A stretch of 26,254 nucleotides of DNA. Source: Clostridia bacterium BRH_c25 (GTDB lineage Bacteria; Bacillota_A; Clostridia; Lutisporales; Lutisporaceae). Location: positions 1 to 26,254 of the forward strand of contig LOES01000179.1 of the NCBI GenBank assembly GCA_001515955.1. The letters run 5' to 3'. Under the pieces are notes generated by a model. It was not told the DNA's origin. It worked only from the letters and a program-made list of their open reading frames with translations, and did not search any database. Position 1 is the stretch's first letter; the number at the start of each line of letters is the position of its first letter. This document shows, piece by piece, positions 23,364 to 26,254 of the stretch. The position numbers and the translations under genes are program-made.

Positions 23364-23724
23364 ATTTGTAGTCGGTGGCCAGGTTGAAAAAGACAACATA
23401 GTGAATCTGGTAAAAAAAATTGGGGGTGATAAGGTAGAGGTACAGTCCAAGACCGATCTGCATGCTGCCAATGATATCAAAACAGGTAAAGCGGACTACT
23501 ACCTGGGAGCATGCCATACAGGGGGCGGGGGTGCTTTAAGTATGGCAATGGCCTTACTTACAAGGGCCAAATGTGTAACAATTTCTATGCCCGGAAAACC
23601 ACCGAAGGAAGAAGACGTTGTAAATGCAGTTGCTGAGGGGAAAGTAGCCTTCGGATTCACCGGAGACCATTATGAAAGGGCAGTTGACCTTATCGTAAAG
23701 GAAATACTGAAAAAACAACAATAA
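23356..23724 (+). CDS. yhfU: DUF2620 protein YhfU
   Basis: ATG 23356 is preceded by AAGGAGGGAG; an upstream in-frame start at 23299 lies within yhfY and has no ribosome binding site. The 122-aa product shows the DUF2620 hallmarks MIKFVVGGQVEKDNI, a central glycine-rich ADYYLGACHTGGGGALSMAMALL and a C-terminal GKVAFGFTGDHYERAVDLIV. The beginning looks like a small alpha/beta, PTS-EIIB-like unit, and the family is always linked to YhfT, so it may be a soluble subunit of the YhfT system. The biochemical role is unknown. Confidence 0.92.
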   Translation: MIKFVVGGQVEKDNIVNLVKKIGGDKVEVQSKTDLHAANDIKTGKADYYLGACHTGGGGALSMAMALLTRAKCVTISMPGKPPKEEDVVNAVAEGKVAFGFTGDHYERAVDLIVKEILKKQQ

Positions 23725-23742
23725 TTTTAAAGGGGGATTACG

Positions 23743-25023
23743 ATGAACATTATTCTTATTGCCCTGATTGGAGCAATAGCAGCAATCATGGCCAATATGG
23801 GGATTGCCGTTTTCAATGACGGGTTAAGACCTATAATGCCGGAACATATTGAGGGAAGGATGACAAGAAAAGAGCTTGCGGCAACATCCTTTGCAATGAG
23901 CTTTGGACTGGTAATAGGCTTTGGTATACCCTTCTCTTTAACAGCCAGTATTCTATTGATTCACTGTATTTTGCTCGGCACAGATATAATAGGTACCTTC
24001 TCACCCGGTGGCAGGAAGGGTGCAATTATTGCAGGTGCGGTAGGAGCACTTTACGGAGTCGGAATATTATTGGGACTGGAAAGTGTAGTAAAATTATTTG
24101 AAGCACTGCCGGTCAACTTCATGGGAAGCCTTGGACAAGTAAGCGCCCCCATTGTAATAGCCTTTGCGGCCTTCCCGGCATTGGCAACAGGATATCAATA
24201 CGGCGCGAAAAAAGGCTTGATCAACCTGGCAATTTCAGTTATCGCAAGACAGCTTGCAATAATCATGGGTCCTATAAAAATGGGTACGGCTTCTATAACA
24301 ATTAATCCCGAAGGTACTGCACTTATAGTAGGTATGGTAATATTGTTGGTATATGCAATGAGAGAGAAGTCAGAAGAAGAAGCTATAGATTTGGTTTCGG
24401 TATTCGGGGAAAGAGTGAAGAGAATAAAGAAAAACATGCCTATTCTCATGGTTGCAGGTGCTTTGGTTGCTGCTGCAACTGCTTCCGGAATGATGGCCGG
24501 TGACCCCATATCCCTGAATCTTTTGAAGGAAGGGAAGAATATTGATGCAGGCTTTGCAGCACTTGCCAGAGGTATCGGATTCATACCCCTTATAGCCTCT
24601 ACAGCAATTGCTACGGGTGTATATGGACCGGTAGGAATGACCTTTGTGTTTGCAATCGGTCTGTTTACGAAGAATCCGCTGATTGCCGCAGTTCTTGGTG
24701 CGCTGGTTATTGGCGTTGAAGTATTGTTGTTAGATCAGATTGCAAGATTCCTGGACAAATTCCCAGGCATAAGAAAGTCCGGGGACAATATAAGAACAGC
24801 TATGTCGAAGCTTTTGGAAATTGCTTTGCTGGTTGGAGGTATGAATGCTGCAAACGCAATGGCTCCTGGTATTGGTTACTTTGTTGTCATTGGTTTGTAT
24901 ATATTAAATGAAATAGCCGGAAAGCCGGTAGTCCGTATGGCTGTTGGACCTATAGCCGCTATCGTGGTAGGCATACTGATTAATATACTTGCTTTGTTAG
25001 GGATGTTTACACCTCCGGCATAA
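23743..25023 (+). CDS. yhfT: YhfT family integral membrane protein (probable transporter)
   Basis: AAAGGGGGA precedes the ATG. The 426-aa product has about ten to twelve hydrophobic helices and the family-specific N-terminus MNIILIALIGAIAAIMANMGIAVFNDGLRP, followed by RKELAATSFAMSFGLVIGFGIPFS. Later blocks are ALYGVGILLGLESVVK, ALARGIGFIPLIASTAIATGVYGPVGM and a C-terminal GPIAAIVVGILINILALLG. The polytopic layout and its constant pairing with DUF2620 resemble the EIIC/EIIB-like pairs of PTS systems, though no PTS identity is proven. The substrate is unknown. It lies 18 bases after yhfU in the same operon. Confidence 0.92.
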   Translation: MNIILIALIGAIAAIMANMGIAVFNDGLRPIMPEHIEGRMTRKELAATSFAMSFGLVIGFGIPFSLTASILLIHCILLGTDIIGTFSPGGRKGAIIAGAVGALYGVGILLGLESVVKLFEALPVNFMGSLGQVSAPIVIAFAAFPALATGYQYGAKKGLINLAISVIARQLAIIMGPIKMGTASITINPEGTALIVGMVILLVYAMREKSEEEAIDLVSVFGERVKRIKKNMPILMVAGALVAAATASGMMAGDPISLNLLKEGKNIDAGFAALARGIGFIPLIASTAIATGVYGPVGMTFVFAIGLFTKNPLIAAVLGALVIGVEVLLLDQIARFLDKFPGIRKSGDNIRTAMSKLLEIALLVGGMNAANAMAPGIGYFVVIGLYILNEIAGKPVVRMAVGPIAAIVVGILINILALLGMFTPPA

Positions 25024-25038
25024 AGGATGACTTTAATA

Positions 25039-25076
25039 TTCTCATAAAGCCGAGGGTTTCCTTGGCTTTATGAGAA
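25039..25076 (+). repeat. 17-bp stem-loop between yhfT and the amidase-like gene
   Basis: TTCTCATAAAGCC (25039-25051) pairs perfectly with GGCTTTATGAGAA (25064-25076). GAGG/CCTT extends the stem (one G-U) to a GTTT loop. It is followed by A residues, not T, so it is not a plus-strand terminator. It sits directly before the ribosome binding site (GGAG 25083-25086) and may act in mRNA processing or translation control. Confidence 0.65.
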
Positions 25077-25093
25077 AAAAAAGGAGTATGATT

Positions 25094-26215
25094 ATGGATA
25101 CAACCCAGAGGAATCTGCTGCAGCAGATGAAAAAACTAAATAAGGCAATGCTGAAAGCAAAGGAATTGGAAGGAAAAAGTGTAGTATATTCCAGAAAGGA
25201 AGTCCTGGAAGAGGCTGTAATTACTTTGTCGGAGAACCCTGATGCAGCTTTGGCGCTGTTCGGAGTAAAGAATACAGGGCAGATTGACCTGGATATGGTA
25301 AGAAAACTCCAGGATTCAAAGGGTTATTTGTTTCATACCGTCGATAAGATGGCTGACAGAGGAAGGGCTATAGACACAGACCTTATAAACCCTTTGACAG
25401 GCAGAGTAATGACAGGCTCCTCCAGTGGAGGCTGTGTGAACATATTGAGAGGGATTAATGATATTGCTATAGGCACAGACGGAGGGGGATCAGTTCTCGC
25501 TCCTGCCATAAGCACAGGACTATACTCCATAATGGCAAAGGGATTGGGACTTGCGGGAAAAAAGGCCCATGTATCTACCGACAATATTGCCTTTGTTCCG
25601 GGTATAGGAGTCATATCCCATAGTTACGAGCTATGCAGGAATGCAATTACTATTCTTTGTGATTTTGGCGAAATCCTTGAGGAGGAATTGAAGAAAAAAA
25701 GGCTTCTGATTGCTATTCCCAAGGAAGACTCGGTTACACTGCCGGGCGGACAGGATATGAGATCGAAGCTCAGTAAGGCGGTAGAGGGGATAAGCGGTTT
25801 GACAGAGCTGGTGGAAAAAGATTTTTGCGGCATAGAAAACAGGCATAAGGCTATAGAATTTTGCAGAAGCCTGTTTGATGAAGGAATAGATATAATAATA
25901 ACCGCGGAGGGTCCGGTAGACTTGCTTGGCACCGGGGATTCCGTACTGGGCTCTCAAGGCCGGGCAGGCTCCTTGCTACAGGACAGCTCAGGAAAATATC
26001 TTGTGAAGGCCGCCAATATGGTGAATGCTACAGCAGTTACCATACCCTCAGGGGATTTGGGAACCGGTATTGTACTGACGGGCAAACCCGGTATAGATGC
26101 CGGAAGAGCTGTTATTGCCCTGGGTGGAGTTGTTGCGGGACTCTATACAGTGCCGGAATTATTCAGGAGTTATTTTATAGAAGGTTATGATAAAGAGGAT
26201 ATAGGATTTATTTAG
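25094..26215 (+). CDS. Amidase-signature family protein linked to the yhf cluster
   Basis: ATG 25094 lies 7 bases after GGAG (25083-25086); earlier in-frame starts at 25070 and 25088 are too close to or before this site. The 373-aa product carries the amidase-signature core: RVMTGSSSGGCVNI (cis-Ser region, about 108-113) and IAIGTDGGGSVLAPA with the nucleophile Ser133. It is shorter than typical enzymes of about 450-500 aa. The catalytic Lys motif (usually VKD, some 75 residues before the cis-Ser) is not clearly recognisable; GVKN at Lys59 is the nearest candidate. It probably hydrolyses an amide of the compound handled by the yhf proteins. The enterobacterial yhf cluster, as I know it, has no such gene. 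Confidence 0.78.
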   Translation: MDTTQRNLLQQMKKLNKAMLKAKELEGKSVVYSRKEVLEEAVITLSENPDAALALFGVKNTGQIDLDMVRKLQDSKGYLFHTVDKMADRGRAIDTDLINPLTGRVMTGSSSGGCVNILRGINDIAIGTDGGGSVLAPAISTGLYSIMAKGLGLAGKKAHVSTDNIAFVPGIGVISHSYELCRNAITILCDFGEILEEELKKKRLLIAIPKEDSVTLPGGQDMRSKLSKAVEGISGLTELVEKDFCGIENRHKAIEFCRSLFDEGIDIIITAEGPVDLLGTGDSVLGSQGRAGSLLQDSSGKYLVKAANMVNATAVTIPSGDLGTGIVLTGKPGIDAGRAVIALGGVVAGLYTVPELFRSYFIEGYDKEDIGFI

Positions 26216-26233
26216 CAGAAGGGGGGATCTGAT

Positions 26234-26254
26234 TTGAGTATCGTTACAATAAAT
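26234..26254 (+). CDS. Start of a further gene, cut by the window end
   Basis: TTG at 26234 follows AGAAGGGGGG at a workable distance, and seven codons (MSIVTIN) are visible. It is 18 bases after the amidase-like gene and in the same direction, so the operon probably continues. In other genomes yhf neighbours include phosphotriesterase-like, phosphopentomutase-like, racemase-like and aminotransferase genes; nothing here tells which. Confidence 0.45.

Overview
The window looks like chromosomal DNA of an anaerobic, endospore-forming Clostridia-type Firmicute. The evidence is a complete cotJABC spore-coat operon, a Spo0E-like phosphatase, a tungsten-type aldehyde ferredoxin oxidoreductase (AOR), a hemerythrin-like DUF438 protein, strong GGAGG-type ribosome binding sites, frequent GTG/TTG starts and AT-rich intergenic DNA. 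No tRNA, rRNA, CRISPR array or intact transposase is visible.

Left part (1-8472), a patchwork of single genes: the C-terminal end of an N-acyl-D-amino-acid deacylase; a decayed 7TM-PAS sensor kinase fused by deletions to the tail of a LuxR-type regulator (pseudogene); recQ with its own promoter; a CoA-binding protein on the minus strand; the DUF438/hemerythrin/PAS protein; two small genes (one unknown, one Spo0E-like); and a putative amidase preceded by a consensus promoter and a structured leader RNA that I cannot assign to a known family.

Middle (8473-17152): a roughly 240-bp imperfect palindrome (foldback or MITE-like element), then a visibly AT-richer cluster. It encodes a GntR/FCD regulator, a cyclase-family metal hydrolase, a fused TRAP permease, a DRE-TIM acyl-CoA/2-oxoacid condensing enzyme or lyase, an AOR and a TAXI-type TRAP solute-binding lipoprotein. 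A 20-bp operator-like sequence occurs identically in front of the regulator and in front of the cyclase. The gene set reads as import and catabolism of an organic acid, substrate unknown. A 114-bp two-hairpin repeat lies before the binding-protein gene, and a second copy in inverted orientation lies 5.7 kb away at 21780-21893.

Right part (17301-26254): cotJA-cotJB-cotJC; a methyl-accepting chemotaxis protein on the minus strand with a consensus promoter; a small Cys-rich protein of unknown role; a stand-alone receiver domain that has lost its phosphoacceptor Asp and its conserved Lys; and a gram-positive version of the poorly understood yhf cluster (yhfZ regulator, yhfY PRD protein, yhfU/DUF2620, yhfT membrane protein) followed by an amidase-signature enzyme and the start of another gene. 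Two perfect inverted repeats, AATATACA-N6-TGTATATT, precede yhfZ and yhfY and are probably YhfZ operators.

The best candidates for undescribed biology are the GntR-controlled TRAP/AOR/condensing-enzyme pathway, the yhf-amidase operon with its dual operators, the structured leader RNA at 7382-7505, and the two repeat element types.
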